Below, piece after piece: positions 1 to 8,510 of a stretch of DNA of 64,000 nt. The DNA is taken from positions 248,001-312,000 of the forward strand of contig FPKD01000001.1 of NCBI GenBank assembly GCA_900119625.1. The letters run 5' to 3'. The first letter of the stretch is position 1, and each line of letters begins with the position of its first letter. This DNA is from Olsenella sp. kh2p3. Its GTDB lineage: Bacteria > Actinomycetota > Coriobacteriia > Coriobacteriales > Atopobiaceae. The translations under genes were made by a program, and so were the position numbers. Below the pieces are notes generated by a model. It searched no databases, was not told the DNA's origin, and saw only the letters and a list, made by a program, of their open reading frames with translations.

Positions 1-704
1 CGCTCGGCCTCCGCGCCATCCGCCGAGGAGGTCATGACCAGCCCGCACTCCTCGCCTAGGACGTCACGAACGGCGGCAACGTCCTCTGCCAGCACCGCGC
101 TGGGGGCGCGGTCCGCCTTGGTGAGAACAACGGCGACCCGCGCGCCACAGTCGCGCGCAATCACGGCAGAGCGCGCGATTCTCTCGCACGAGATGGGCGC
201 CGCTCCCAGCTGCTGGACAACGAGCACCACGCTCACGTTTGCGGCAAGGGTCTGCCTCTCGCCGCGCGAGCCTCCCCGCCAGCGGGCAATGTCGCTCTCG
301 CGCGGCAGGATCTGAAGGATAAGGCCCATGTCGTGGCCCGCGGGCACGCGCGCCAGAACCCAGTCGCCTACGGCCACGCGCGAGTCCCCACCCTTGGTGA
401 GGTGCGCCGAGAACTCCGCGCGGAAGAGCGCATCTGCCGTCACCACGGCAGGAAAGCCGCGGTCCAGCCGCACCACGCAGCCAAGCGCCATCTCGTCCAC
501 GCTGCAGCCCAGAGCCCGCGCGGCCTGCGCTGCCGCCTCGCCAAAGGTGCTCCGCTGGCGCTCGGATGGCGTGAGCTCGGAAAAGCGAGGCAGGTCCGCG
601 AGAGAAGAAAGGGCCGGCAGGCCCTGCTGGGACCTGCCGGCACTCGAGACACTACGCTTGCGCGAACCCTTCTGGGAACTCTTCTTTGGTGCGCGCTTGC
701 CCAT
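1..704 (-). CDS. rsgA: Ribosome small-subunit-dependent GTPase A (RsgA), C-terminus cut by window edge
   Basis: Reading the minus strand from an ATG at 704 gives MGKRAPKKSS..., about 234 residues that stay open to base 1. A basic N-terminal tail is followed by an OB-fold-like stretch (VVRLDRGFPAVVTADALF, VGDWVLARV). The start of a circularly permuted GTPase domain follows: VVLTKADR is the G4-type motif and TSSADG fits G5. G4 coming before the P-loop is the hallmark of the RsgA/YjeQ family, which checks 30S subunit maturation. The P-loop, switch regions and C-terminal zinc knuckle would lie to the left of the window. The gene begins 6 bp downstream of the Ca2+ ATPase stop and may be co-transcribed with it. 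Confidence 0.85.
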   Translation of the reverse strand, partial: MGKRAPKKSSQKGSRKRSVSSAGRSQQGLPALSSLADLPRFSELTPSERQRSTFGEAAAQAARALGCSVDEMALGCVVRLDRGFPAVVTADALFRAEFSAHLTKGGDSRVAVGDWVLARVPAGHDMGLILQILPRESDIARWRGGSRGERQTLAANVSVVLVVQQLGAAPISCERIARSAVIARDCGARVAVVLTKADRAPSAVLAEDVAAVRDVLGEECGLVMTSSADGAEAE

Positions 705-710
705 GAACGA

Positions 711-3389
711 CTAGTTCCTGCCCTTCTCGACCGCACGCATGATGGCCTTGTAGATCTCCACCAGCGGGATGATAGCTGCGGCGAGCAGCATAGCGATGCC
801 GTACTCGAACGCGTTGATCTCGGCGAAGTCGAATGCCTGGGCGAGCGGGGTCTCGATGACCACAAAGGTGAGGACGAGCGAGCCCGCGAACGCGAACCAC
901 AGCCACTTGTTCTGAGTGGGCAGCTTGAAGACGGACTGACGACGGCTGCGCATGTTGAACGAGTGGAACATCTCGACCATCGAGAGCGTGAGGAAGGCCA
1001 TGGTCATGCCGTCGAGGCCCTTGTCGGCACCAGACAGCACGGACGACAGGGGCACGCCCTCGATGTTGAGGCCAATGAAGTACGAGATGAGCGTCAGCGT
1101 GCCAATGAAGGCACCCTGGATCAGGCAGTCGAGGCCCATGCCGTTGGCAAAGATGCCGTCGTCGGCGTTGCGGGGCTCGCGCTTCATGATGCCCGGCTCG
1201 GCCTCCTCCATGGCCATGGCAAGCGCGGGGAAGCAGTCTGTGATGAGGTTGAGCCACAGGAGGTGCGTAGGCTCAAGAATCGTAAAGCCAATGAGCGACG
1301 CCACGAAGACCGCGATGACCTCGGCGAGGTTGGACGAGAGCAGGAAGGCGATGGACTTCCTGATGTTGTCGTAGATGCGACGGCCCTCTTCGCAGGCGTT
1401 GATGATGGTCGCGAAGTTGTCGTCGGCAAGCACCATGTCGGCAACGTTCTTGGTGACGTCGGTGCCGGTGATGCCCATGCCCACGCCGATGTCGGCGCGC
1501 TTGATGGACGGGGCGTCATTCACGCCGTCGCCGGTCATGGCAACGACCTTGCCCAGCTTCTTCCAGGTGTCGACGATGCGGGTCTTGTGCTCGGGCTGGA
1601 CGCGGGCGTACACGCCGTACTTGGAGATGTTCTTCGCGAACTCCTCGTCGGACATGCGGTCAAGCTCGGCGCCGGTGATGGCCTGCGAGCGGTCGACGAT
1701 GATGCCCAGCTCCTTAGCGATGGCCACGGCGGTGTCGATGTGGTCGCCGGTGATCATGACAACACGCATGCCGGCGGAGTGCGCCTCGGCCACGGCCTGC
1801 TTGACCTCAGGACGAACCGGGTCGATCATGCCGCACAGACCCAGGAAGGTCATGTCGTGCTCAAGCGCCTCGGGCGAGAAGTCCGTGGGGGCCGTCTTGC
1901 CGTAGTTCACGCGGGCAGCGGCCATCACGCGAAGCGCGTCGTCGGCCATGGCCTTGTTGGCCTCCATGATGCGCTGGCGCCACTCGTCGGTCATGGGCAC
2001 GTCGCCGTTGGCGGTGTGGACCATGGTGCAGCGGGCGAGAATGACGTCGGGGCCGCCCTTGGTGTGCTGGATGTAGTTGCCGTCAGGCGCCTTGTTGACC
2101 ACGGACATCATCTTGCGTCCGGAGTCGAAGGGCGCCTCGCCCACGCGGGGGTTGGCGGAGTCGAGGTCACCCGAGGTGAAGCCGAGCTTTGCGGCATCGG
2201 CCACGAGCGCAGCCTCGGTGGGCTCGCCCACGGCGGTCTCGTGCGCGGAGTCCCACTTGGCGTCGGAGCACAGCGCCATGCAACGCACGAGGCGATCCTG
2301 GTCCTCGGTGAAGTGGCGCACGACGGTCATCTTGTTCTGGGTGAGGGTGCCCGTCTTGTCCGAGCAGATGACCTGCGTGCAGCCCAGGGTCTCGACGGCG
2401 GAGAGCTTGCGGATGATGGCGTTGTGCTCGCTCATCTTGGTGACGCCAATGGAGAGCACGATGGTCACAACGGCAGCTAGGCCCTCGGGGATGGCAGCGA
2501 CGGCAAGCGACACGGCAACCATGAACGTGTTGAGCACGAGCGTCATGTTGTCGAAGAAGCCCATGCCGTGCTTGAGCCAGGTGACCACAAAGACCAGGGC
2601 GCAGATCACGATGCAGATGATGGAGAGAATCTTGGAGAGCTCGTCGAGCTTCTTCTGGAGCGGCGTCTCCTCGTCCTCGGCACGCGTGAGGGCGTCGGCA
2701 ATCTTGCCCATCTCGGTGTCCATGCCCGTGGCAACAACCACGGCGCGGCCACGGCCGTATACCACGGTGGAGCCCATGTAGCACATGTTCTTACGGTCGC
2801 CGAGAGGGACATCCTTGCCCTCCTCGAGCACGTCGAGGACCGTGGCGATCTTGTTGACCGGCACGGACTCGCCCGTGAGAGCGGCCTCCTCGATCTTCAT
2901 GGACGCGCTCTCGATGATGCGGCAGTCGGCGGGGACGGAGTCGCCGGCCTCAAGGATCACGAGGTCGCCAACGACAAGCTCCGAGGACGGCACGGTAACC
3001 ACCTTGCCGCCACGCACGACCTTGCTCTGTGCGGCAGACATCTCCTGGAGCGCAGCCAGGGCCTCCTCGGCCTTGGACTCCTGCACCACGCCGAGAACCG
3101 CGTTCACCACAACCACGAAGCAGATGATGATCACGTCGGCGAAGTCCGCCTCGCCCTGAGCCATGCTTGTAAGGGCCGAGATGACCGCAGCCACGATGAG
3201 CATGATGATCATCGGGTCTGCCATCTGGGCAAAGAAGCGCTTCCAGAGCGGGTCCTTCTTAGCTTCCTTGAGCTTGTTGGGACCGTTCTTCTCGAGGCGT
3301 GCAGCCGCCTCATCTGCGGCGAGGCCGTAGGTGTCGTCTGATGCAACATCCTTGATGACTTGCGCAGACTCCTGCAGGTACTCCTTCAA
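711..3389 (-). CDS. P2-type Ca2+-translocating ATPase
   Basis: About 892 residues, an integral membrane pump coupling ATP hydrolysis to calcium export. The phosphorylated aspartate sits in SDKTGTLTQNKM (D344). The hinge motif MTGDGVNDAPS is near residue 620, and TGES in the actuator domain is present. The fourth membrane segment reads AAIPEGLAAVV and the sixth NLITDCFPALAM, the ion-binding signature of SERCA/PMR1-like calcium pumps. The reading frame is open back to 3503, but the N-terminal homology starts at KEYLQES. A TTG at 3389 lies directly behind AGGAGG, so that start is preferred. Downstream lies rsgA (6 bp). Specificity for Ca2+ rather than Mn2+ is inferred from the motifs. Confidence 0.9.
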   Translation of the reverse strand: MKEYLQESAQVIKDVASDDTYGLAADEAAARLEKNGPNKLKEAKKDPLWKRFFAQMADPMIIMLIVAAVISALTSMAQGEADFADVIIICFVVVVNAVLGVVQESKAEEALAALQEMSAAQSKVVRGGKVVTVPSSELVVGDLVILEAGDSVPADCRIIESASMKIEEAALTGESVPVNKIATVLDVLEEGKDVPLGDRKNMCYMGSTVVYGRGRAVVVATGMDTEMGKIADALTRAEDEETPLQKKLDELSKILSIICIVICALVFVVTWLKHGMGFFDNMTLVLNTFMVAVSLAVAAIPEGLAAVVTIVLSIGVTKMSEHNAIIRKLSAVETLGCTQVICSDKTGTLTQNKMTVVRHFTEDQDRLVRCMALCSDAKWDSAHETAVGEPTEAALVADAAKLGFTSGDLDSANPRVGEAPFDSGRKMMSVVNKAPDGNYIQHTKGGPDVILARCTMVHTANGDVPMTDEWRQRIMEANKAMADDALRVMAAARVNYGKTAPTDFSPEALEHDMTFLGLCGMIDPVRPEVKQAVAEAHSAGMRVVMITGDHIDTAVAIAKELGIIVDRSQAITGAELDRMSDEEFAKNISKYGVYARVQPEHKTRIVDTWKKLGKVVAMTGDGVNDAPSIKRADIGVGMGITGTDVTKNVADMVLADDNFATIINACEEGRRIYDNIRKSIAFLLSSNLAEVIAVFVASLIGFTILEPTHLLWLNLITDCFPALAMAMEEAEPGIMKREPRNADDGIFANGMGLDCLIQGAFIGTLTLISYFIGLNIEGVPLSSVLSGADKGLDGMTMAFLTLSMVEMFHSFNMRSRRQSVFKLPTQNKWLWFAFAGSLVLTFVVIETPLAQAFDFAEINAFEYGIAMLLAAAIIPLVEIYKAIMRAVEKGRN

Positions 3390-3698
3390 TTCTCCTCCTG
3401 GGGTCACGGGCGCCCAGCAGATTGATGCCCGATCATAATTCCCCAGGAGGGGCAAGGGCTCACCAAGGCTGCCATGCCGGACGCATGGTTGATACTGGTC
3501 CATTTTACCCGATGAGAGGCGAAACAGTCCTTTATGGACGAAGCGACCATTTCTCGTGAGAGCCCTCTCTCGTATCTCATTCGTAAGGACTTATGCGGGT
3601 ATGCCCCACGGCACTTGTCCCATGCGGTAAACTTTCGCTAAGTCAGCACGTGAACGCGTGCGAGATTGATTCCACAGGGTCTCGAGGAAAGGGCAACG

Positions 3699-4727
3699 AT
3701 GAAGATTCTGTTCTATGGTACCGCCAGCTATGACAAGGATTCTTTCACCAAGGAGCTCAAGGACTACCCGGACGTCAAGATCGACTTCACCGAGACCAAC
3801 CTCACCCCCATGACCGCACCCCTTGCCCGCGGGTATGATGCGGTCTGCGCCTTCGTGAACGCGGACTGCGGCGCCATGACCCTCGAGATCCTCTCCGGCT
3901 TTGGCGTGAAGCTCGTCCTCATGCGCTGCGCCGGCTTTGACGCCGTGAACGTCGAGGTTGCCAAGGACCTTGGCATGAAGGTCACCCGTGTCCCCGCCTA
4001 TTCGCCTGAGGCCATCGCCGAGCACGCCATGGGCCTCGCCCTCTGCGCCAACCGCCGCATCCACAAGGGCTACATCCGCGTCCGCGAGAACAACTTCGAC
4101 CTCACCGGCCTTGTTGGCGTGACCCTGCACGGCAAGACCGCCGGCATCATTGGCACCGGCCGCATTGGCGCTGCCCTCTGCCGCATCTGCAAGGGCTTTG
4201 GCATGTACGTCATCGGCGCCGACCTCTACCCCAACCAGAAGCTCATCGACGAGGAGCATGTGGTTGACGAGTACGTCGACATCAAGGACGGCAAGGTGGA
4301 CTACGACTCGCTCTACAGCCGCGCCGACCTCATCTCGCTGCACGCCTTCCTCAACGAGGAGAGCTACCACATGATCAACGACGACTCCATCTCCAAGATG
4401 AAGGATGGCGTCATCTTTGTGAACACCGCCCGTGGCGCCCTGGTCGACTCCAACGCGCTCATCCGCGGCATCCGCGCCGGCAAGATTGGCGCCGCAGGCC
4501 TCGACGTCTACGAGGAGGAGAACGCCAACGTCTACCAGGACCGCGAGGACGAGATTCTCGGCAGCTCCATCACCGCGCGCTTCTGCTCCTTCCCCAACGT
4601 AGTCATGACTTCTCACCAGGCGTTCTTCACCAAGGAGGCCCTTGGCGAGATTGCCCGCGTGACGCTCGACAACGCGCAGGCATTCGCTCACGGCACGGAC
4701 TTCGTGCCCAGGAGCGTTGTCTGCTAA
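3699..4727 (+). CDS. ldhA: D-lactate dehydrogenase (D-2-hydroxyacid dehydrogenase family)
   Basis: 342 residues, reducing pyruvate to D-lactate with NADH in the cytosol. The Rossmann motif GIIGTGRIGAALCR is near residue 150. The catalytic set follows: Arg in NTARGALVDS, Glu in the DVYEEE region, and His in MTSHQAFFT, a variant typical of true D-lactate dehydrogenases. The ATG at 3699 is chosen over the upstream in-frame ATG at 3666 because homology begins at MKILFYG and a GGAAAGGG site precedes it. It is 43 bp upstream of pyruvate kinase on the same strand, so the enzyme making pyruvate and the one consuming it are probably co-transcribed, in keeping with a fermentative lifestyle. Confidence 0.92.
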   Translation: MKILFYGTASYDKDSFTKELKDYPDVKIDFTETNLTPMTAPLARGYDAVCAFVNADCGAMTLEILSGFGVKLVLMRCAGFDAVNVEVAKDLGMKVTRVPAYSPEAIAEHAMGLALCANRRIHKGYIRVRENNFDLTGLVGVTLHGKTAGIIGTGRIGAALCRICKGFGMYVIGADLYPNQKLIDEEHVVDEYVDIKDGKVDYDSLYSRADLISLHAFLNEESYHMINDDSISKMKDGVIFVNTARGALVDSNALIRGIRAGKIGAAGLDVYEEENANVYQDREDEILGSSITARFCSFPNVVMTSHQAFFTKEALGEIARVTLDNAQAFAHGTDFVPRSVVC

Positions 4728-4770
4728 CCATAGAGACATCGCACCGAAGAGGACAGGCAAAAGGAGAAAA

Positions 4771-6225
4771 ATGGCATTTAGCAAGAAGACCAAGATCGTG
4801 TGCACCATGGGCCCCGCCACCGAGAGCGACGACGTCCTGCGCGCGCTCATCGAGAACGGCATGAACGTCGCCCGCTTCAACTTCTCTCACGGCAGCCATG
4901 ACTACCACCGTCAGATGATCGAGCGCGTCCGCCGCATCTCGGCCGAGCTCAGCATCCCCGTGGCAATCATGCTCGACACCAAGGGCCCCGAGGTTCGCAC
5001 CGGTCTTCTCGAGGATGGCAAGAAGGTCACCGTCAACACTGGCGACGCCATCGTGGTTACCGCCCAGCCCACCAGCGAGGACTTCCACGGCAACGCCGGC
5101 CACATCTCCCTCGACTACCTCAACCTCCCCAACGAGGTCGAGAAGGGCTCCATCATCCTCATCGACGATGGCCTTGTCGGCCTTGAGGTCGATCACGTGG
5201 AGGGCTCCGACATCCACTGCGTGGTCACCAACGGCGGTGAGATTGGCGAGAAGAAGGGCGTCAACGTTCCCAACGTGAACATTGGCCTGCCCTCCGTCAC
5301 CGACCAGGACCGTGCGGACATCATGTTTGGCTGCGAGCTGGGCATTGACGCCATCGCTGCGTCCTTCATCCGCGACGGCGCCGCCGTCAAGCAGATTCGC
5401 GAGATCTGCGTCGAGATGGGCGCACCGCACGTCCAGATCTTCCCCAAGATCGAGAGCGCCCTGGGCGTCAAGAACTTCGACGAGATTCTCGAGGCCTCCG
5501 ACGGCATCATGGTTGCCCGCGGCGACCTGGGCGTTGAGGTTCCTGCGGCTGAGGTGCCCCACATCCAGAAGACCATCATCCGCAAGTGCAACAACGCGTA
5601 CAAGCCGGTCATCACCGCTACGCAGATGCTCGACTCGATGATTCGCAACCCGCGCCCCACGCGCGCAGAGGTCACCGACGTCGCCAACGCCATCTATGAC
5701 GGCACCGACTGCGTCATGCTCTCGGGCGAGACCGCTGCCGGCAAGTACCCCGTGGCGGCTGTGCGCACCATGGCCGAGGTTGCCAAGGAGACCGAGCGCT
5801 ACCTCGAGGAGCGCAAGGTCTACCACGACCGCGGCGGCGTTCGCAACGTGAACGGCGCGACGGGCTTTGCCGCCGTCGAGATGGCCGACCGCGTTGACGC
5901 TACGTGCATCCTGTGCCCCACGCACTCCGGCCGCACCGCACGCATCGTGTCCAACTTCCGTCCCCGCATCCCGCTCTACGCCATGAGCCCGAGCGAGGAG
6001 GCCATCCGTCGCACCTGCTTCTACTGGGGCGTCTATGGCTTCAAGACGACCGAGCAGGGCTCGCTTTCCAACACGCTCTACAACGCCCTCACGGTTGCCA
6101 AGGAGAACGAGCTCGTGAAGTCCGGCGACATCGTGGTTATCACCGCCGGCGACCCGCAGACCTCCCCGCGCCAGGGTGACTACACCACCAGCACCAACAT
6201 GGCCATGGTGGCGCAGGTCCAGTAG
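4771..6225 (+). CDS. pyk: Pyruvate kinase
   Basis: 484 residues. It transfers phosphate from phosphoenolpyruvate to ADP in the last step of glycolysis. Visible signatures are KIVCTMGPATES at the N-terminus, the substrate and metal region IFPKIESALGVKNF, MVARGDLGVE, and the diagnostic ITATQMLDSMIRNPRPTRAE followed by MLSGETAAGKYP. The B domain lies between roughly residues 70 and 170, and a normal C-terminal allosteric domain follows. There is no extra C-terminal PEP-utiliser domain of the type seen in some Bacilli. The ATG at 4771 follows AGGAGAAAA. It is the second gene of the ldhA-pyk unit, which ends at a strong terminator. Confidence 0.97.
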   Translation: MAFSKKTKIVCTMGPATESDDVLRALIENGMNVARFNFSHGSHDYHRQMIERVRRISAELSIPVAIMLDTKGPEVRTGLLEDGKKVTVNTGDAIVVTAQPTSEDFHGNAGHISLDYLNLPNEVEKGSIILIDDGLVGLEVDHVEGSDIHCVVTNGGEIGEKKGVNVPNVNIGLPSVTDQDRADIMFGCELGIDAIAASFIRDGAAVKQIREICVEMGAPHVQIFPKIESALGVKNFDEILEASDGIMVARGDLGVEVPAAEVPHIQKTIIRKCNNAYKPVITATQMLDSMIRNPRPTRAEVTDVANAIYDGTDCVMLSGETAAGKYPVAAVRTMAEVAKETERYLEERKVYHDRGGVRNVNGATGFAAVEMADRVDATCILCPTHSGRTARIVSNFRPRIPLYAMSPSEEAIRRTCFYWGVYGFKTTEQGSLSNTLYNALTVAKENELVKSGDIVVITAGDPQTSPRQGDYTTSTNMAMVAQVQ

Positions 6226-6257
6226 GGTTTGGGCTTTGTTTTCTCGCAGGCCGCATG

Positions 6258-6290
6258 CCGCCTCGGGCTTCTCGCCCGGGGCGGTTTTTT
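6258..6290 (+). terminator. Rho-independent terminator of ldhA-pyk
   Basis: An 11-bp GC-rich stem (CCGCCTCGGGC with GCCCGGGGCGG) and a five-base loop are followed directly by six T residues. It lies 33 bp after the pyk stop. Confidence 0.93.
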
Positions 6291-6325
6291 CTTTGGGCGC
6301 GAGAGGGACGGGGCGTCGGCAGCCG

Positions 6326-7657
6326 CTAGCGCTCGCAGAGCCACCAGTACGCCGAGAAGGGCGCCAGATCGGAGCCGCCGCCAAAGTCGTGCGGCTCGCC
6401 GGTGATGAGGTCCACGGCGCGGCCGCATCCCGCATCGAAGTGCGCCACGGCAGGCTCGGCCGACGCGTTTATCGCCACAATGACCCGCTCGTCGCCGTGA
6501 CAGCGCTGGAAGACCAGCTGCTGCGGCTGGCACTGCAGCTCGTGGTAGTCGCCACAGACAATGGCGTCGCTCTTCTCGCGCGCGTGCGCCAGCGTGGCCA
6601 CCCAGTCCGTGAGGTCGTTCCACTCCGGCGCGTCGAGCGCGGGGCGCAGCTCGTAGTCGCCGTAGTGCTGCTCGCCCTCGATACCCCACTCACTGCCGTA
6701 GTAGACGCAGGGCACGCCGCACATGGCAAACAGCAGCCCGTAGAGCGGCTTGAGCTGGCGCTTGTCGTCCAACTTGGTCGCAATGCGTGGCACGTCGTGG
6801 TTGTCGACAAAGTCGAGCAGGTGCTTGCCCGTGTAGAGGTCCCAGGGCTGAGAGCCGCTCTGGCGCTCCAGCGCGTAGGCCACCTCGTGCATGTTCGCGC
6901 TGTTGAAGCTCGACCAGAGGCCCTTGTAGGCCTCGTAGTTGGTCACCGAGTCACACAGGCCGTCGCCCATCCACTGGTTGTAGTCGCCAAACATGGTCTC
7001 GCCAACCAGCACGAACTTCTCGCCACGCTCCTGCGAGATGCCGTCGGCAATCTGGCGCAGGTAGCCCAGGTAGCCACGGTCAAGGCAGTAGGCCACGTCC
7101 AATCGCAGGCCGTCAATGTCAAAGTCGCGCACCCAGCCGCGGATGACGTCGGCCAGGTAGTCGTTGAGCTCGAAGTTGCCGTGGTTGAGCTTCACGAGCA
7201 TGGAGACGCCCGCCCAGGTCTCGTAGCCAAAGCCGTCGTTGAACTCGCTGTTGCCGTTCCAGTCGATGTTGAACCAGCCGGCGTAGCGGCTCTGCTGACC
7301 CTTCTCGCGCACGTCGCGGAAGGCAAAGAACTCGCGACCAACGTGGTTAAAGACGCCGTCGAGAAGCACGCGGATGCCCGCCTTGTGGCACGCGTCCACA
7401 ACAAAGCGCAGGTCGTCGTTGGTGCCCAGGCGGCAGTCAACGGTCGTGTAGTCCGTGGTGTCATACCCGTGTGTGAGGCTCTGAAAGACGGGGTTGAGCA
7501 TGAGGCAGGTGGCCCCAAGGCGCTTCATGTGGTCGACCCAGCCGTCATCGACGAGCTTGCGCAGGCGGGGCACAGTGACCCCGTCGTTCTCGTGCGGCGC
7601 GCCGCACAGTCCCAGCGGATAGACCTGATAGACAAAGGATGGCTCGTACCAGCTCAT
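6326..7657 (-). CDS. GH13 alpha-amylase-family glycosidase, cytoplasmic
   Basis: 443 residues with no signal peptide, so it probably acts on imported maltooligosaccharides. GH13 conserved regions appear in order: DGVFNHVGR (region I), GLRLDVAYCLD (region II, nucleophile Asp), VGETMFGDY (region III, acid/base Glu) and FVDNHDVPR (region IV, transition-state Asp). It is shorter than typical amylases and most resembles small cyclomaltodextrinase/neopullulanase-like enzymes, but exact specificity cannot be read. Two adjacent ATGs exist at 7660 and 7657; AGGAG is better spaced for the second. The unusually long 850-bp upstream gap is rich in repeats and hairpins (annotated separately). Confidence 0.85.
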   Translation of the reverse strand: MSWYEPSFVYQVYPLGLCGAPHENDGVTVPRLRKLVDDGWVDHMKRLGATCLMLNPVFQSLTHGYDTTDYTTVDCRLGTNDDLRFVVDACHKAGIRVLLDGVFNHVGREFFAFRDVREKGQQSRYAGWFNIDWNGNSEFNDGFGYETWAGVSMLVKLNHGNFELNDYLADVIRGWVRDFDIDGLRLDVAYCLDRGYLGYLRQIADGISQERGEKFVLVGETMFGDYNQWMGDGLCDSVTNYEAYKGLWSSFNSANMHEVAYALERQSGSQPWDLYTGKHLLDFVDNHDVPRIATKLDDKRQLKPLYGLLFAMCGVPCVYYGSEWGIEGEQHYGDYELRPALDAPEWNDLTDWVATLAHAREKSDAIVCGDYHELQCQPQQLVFQRCHGDERVIVAINASAEPAVAHFDAGCGRAVDLITGEPHDFGGGSDLAPFSAYWWLCER

Positions 7658-7840
7658 CATTGCTCCTCTCGTCGTGGGCGAGACGCCCGTGCGGACGGCG
7701 TCCAGGGGGCGCCGTGCCAGCCACTTAACCATACGCGATAAACGTTGTGCAAACGTGAACGGATTTGTACGGGGTGTGCGAGAAGTGAGTAGCCGCCAGG
7801 GCTGCTTGACCTCAGAGGTTTCTCGCCCCCTTCCTTCTGC

Positions 7841-7941
7841 AAACCTGCAACTTAATAGCAGTCTCGCGTGGAAGCTCCCGAGAAGAACCGCAGGTAGATG
7901 GCTTGCAGCTCTCGCCGGCACTGCAATTAAGCCGCAGGTTT
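7841..7941. repeat. 101-bp inverted-repeat element, copy 1
   Basis: Ends are 20-bp imperfect inverted repeats (AAACCTGCAACTTAATAGCA and the complement of AAACCTGCGGCTTAATTGCA). The interior carries GAGAAGAACCGCAGGTAG. Two other copies of exactly the same length occur at 27862-27962 (reverse orientation) and 33705-33805. No coding capacity. It is MITE- or REP-like; mobility is inference. Confidence 0.85.
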
Positions 7942-7992
7942 CTCTGTTGGTCGAAGTTGGGGCAAGGGCTGGTTGCGAATCCCTTGTTGCGG

Positions 7993-8077
7993 CATCCAGC
8001 CAACGTCGGCATCCAGCCGAGAACTGTATCCAGTCAACGTCGGCATCCAGCCGAAATCTGGATTGAGCCGAGATTAT
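7993..8077. repeat. 17-bp tandem repeat, about five units
   Basis: Units begin at 7993, 8010, 8027, 8044 and 8061. Consensus GCATCCAGCCRANRNCN; alternate units are more alike (GCATCCAGCCAACGTCG), giving a higher-order 34-bp period. The last unit is degenerate and runs into the next inverted-repeat element. Confidence 0.8.
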
Positions 8078-8149
8078 TGCGCGTTTTTCCGGATATTCTT
8101 CACGCTCAACTGGCCAAATGTGATTCTGGCGAGAAATAACGTTCAATAA
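8074..8149 (-). repeat. TTATTG-ended palindromic element, copy 1
   Basis: A 76-bp element bounded by TTATTGCGCGTTTTTC and GAAATAACGTTCAATAA. Its complement contains the core CACATTTGGCCAGTTGAGC, matching the CTGTATTTGCCCAGTT core of the two copies at 44049-44126 and 44183-44262. Confidence 0.8.
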
Positions 8150-8510
8150 CTGAGGAGCCTTGGAGAGAGCCTTGAGGGAACCTCGGAGAAACCCGAAGAG
8201 AAGACCGCGGAAAAGCCTCGGAGAATCCTGAGGAACGCCTTGGCTAACCGGCCACCGATACAGATGAGACAAAGGGAAACTCCCTTTGTCTCATGCGAAT
8301 GGCCGCGGTCTAGGGCCGCGGCCACCGGGAAGGGGTCCCTCGAAGACCGAGGGACGGGAGAGACGGCCGGGTGTTCGGGGGGACCCAGCCGTTCCTTTCC
8401 TATGGTGGTCTCCACGGGTTGCGGAACGGTGAACCACGAGTAACAACGGGTGCAAGATTGGCAACGTAACACGTAACGCCGCAGGCAGAGGGGCAAGCAG
8501 AAGCCCCGCG
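8150..8510. other. Non-coding stretch with a row of strong hairpins
   Basis: No plausible gene. Hairpins in series: ATGAGACAAAGGGA with its exact complement (8266-8296), GGCCGCGG with CCGCGGCC (8303-8323), GTCCCTCG with CGAGGGAC (8335-8356), and an ACGGC-GGGT stem further right. In transcription terms it lies upstream of the amylase on the minus strand and downstream of nothing on the plus strand, so a structured leader or small RNA is possible. No known riboswitch signature was recognised. Confidence 0.5.

Noticed and set aside
333..2480. 715-codon plus-strand open frame opposite the Ca2+ ATPase
   Set aside because: It lies antisense to a gene with all P-type ATPase motifs; the His/Asp/Glu/Val-rich translation is the usual mirror of a high-GC gene.
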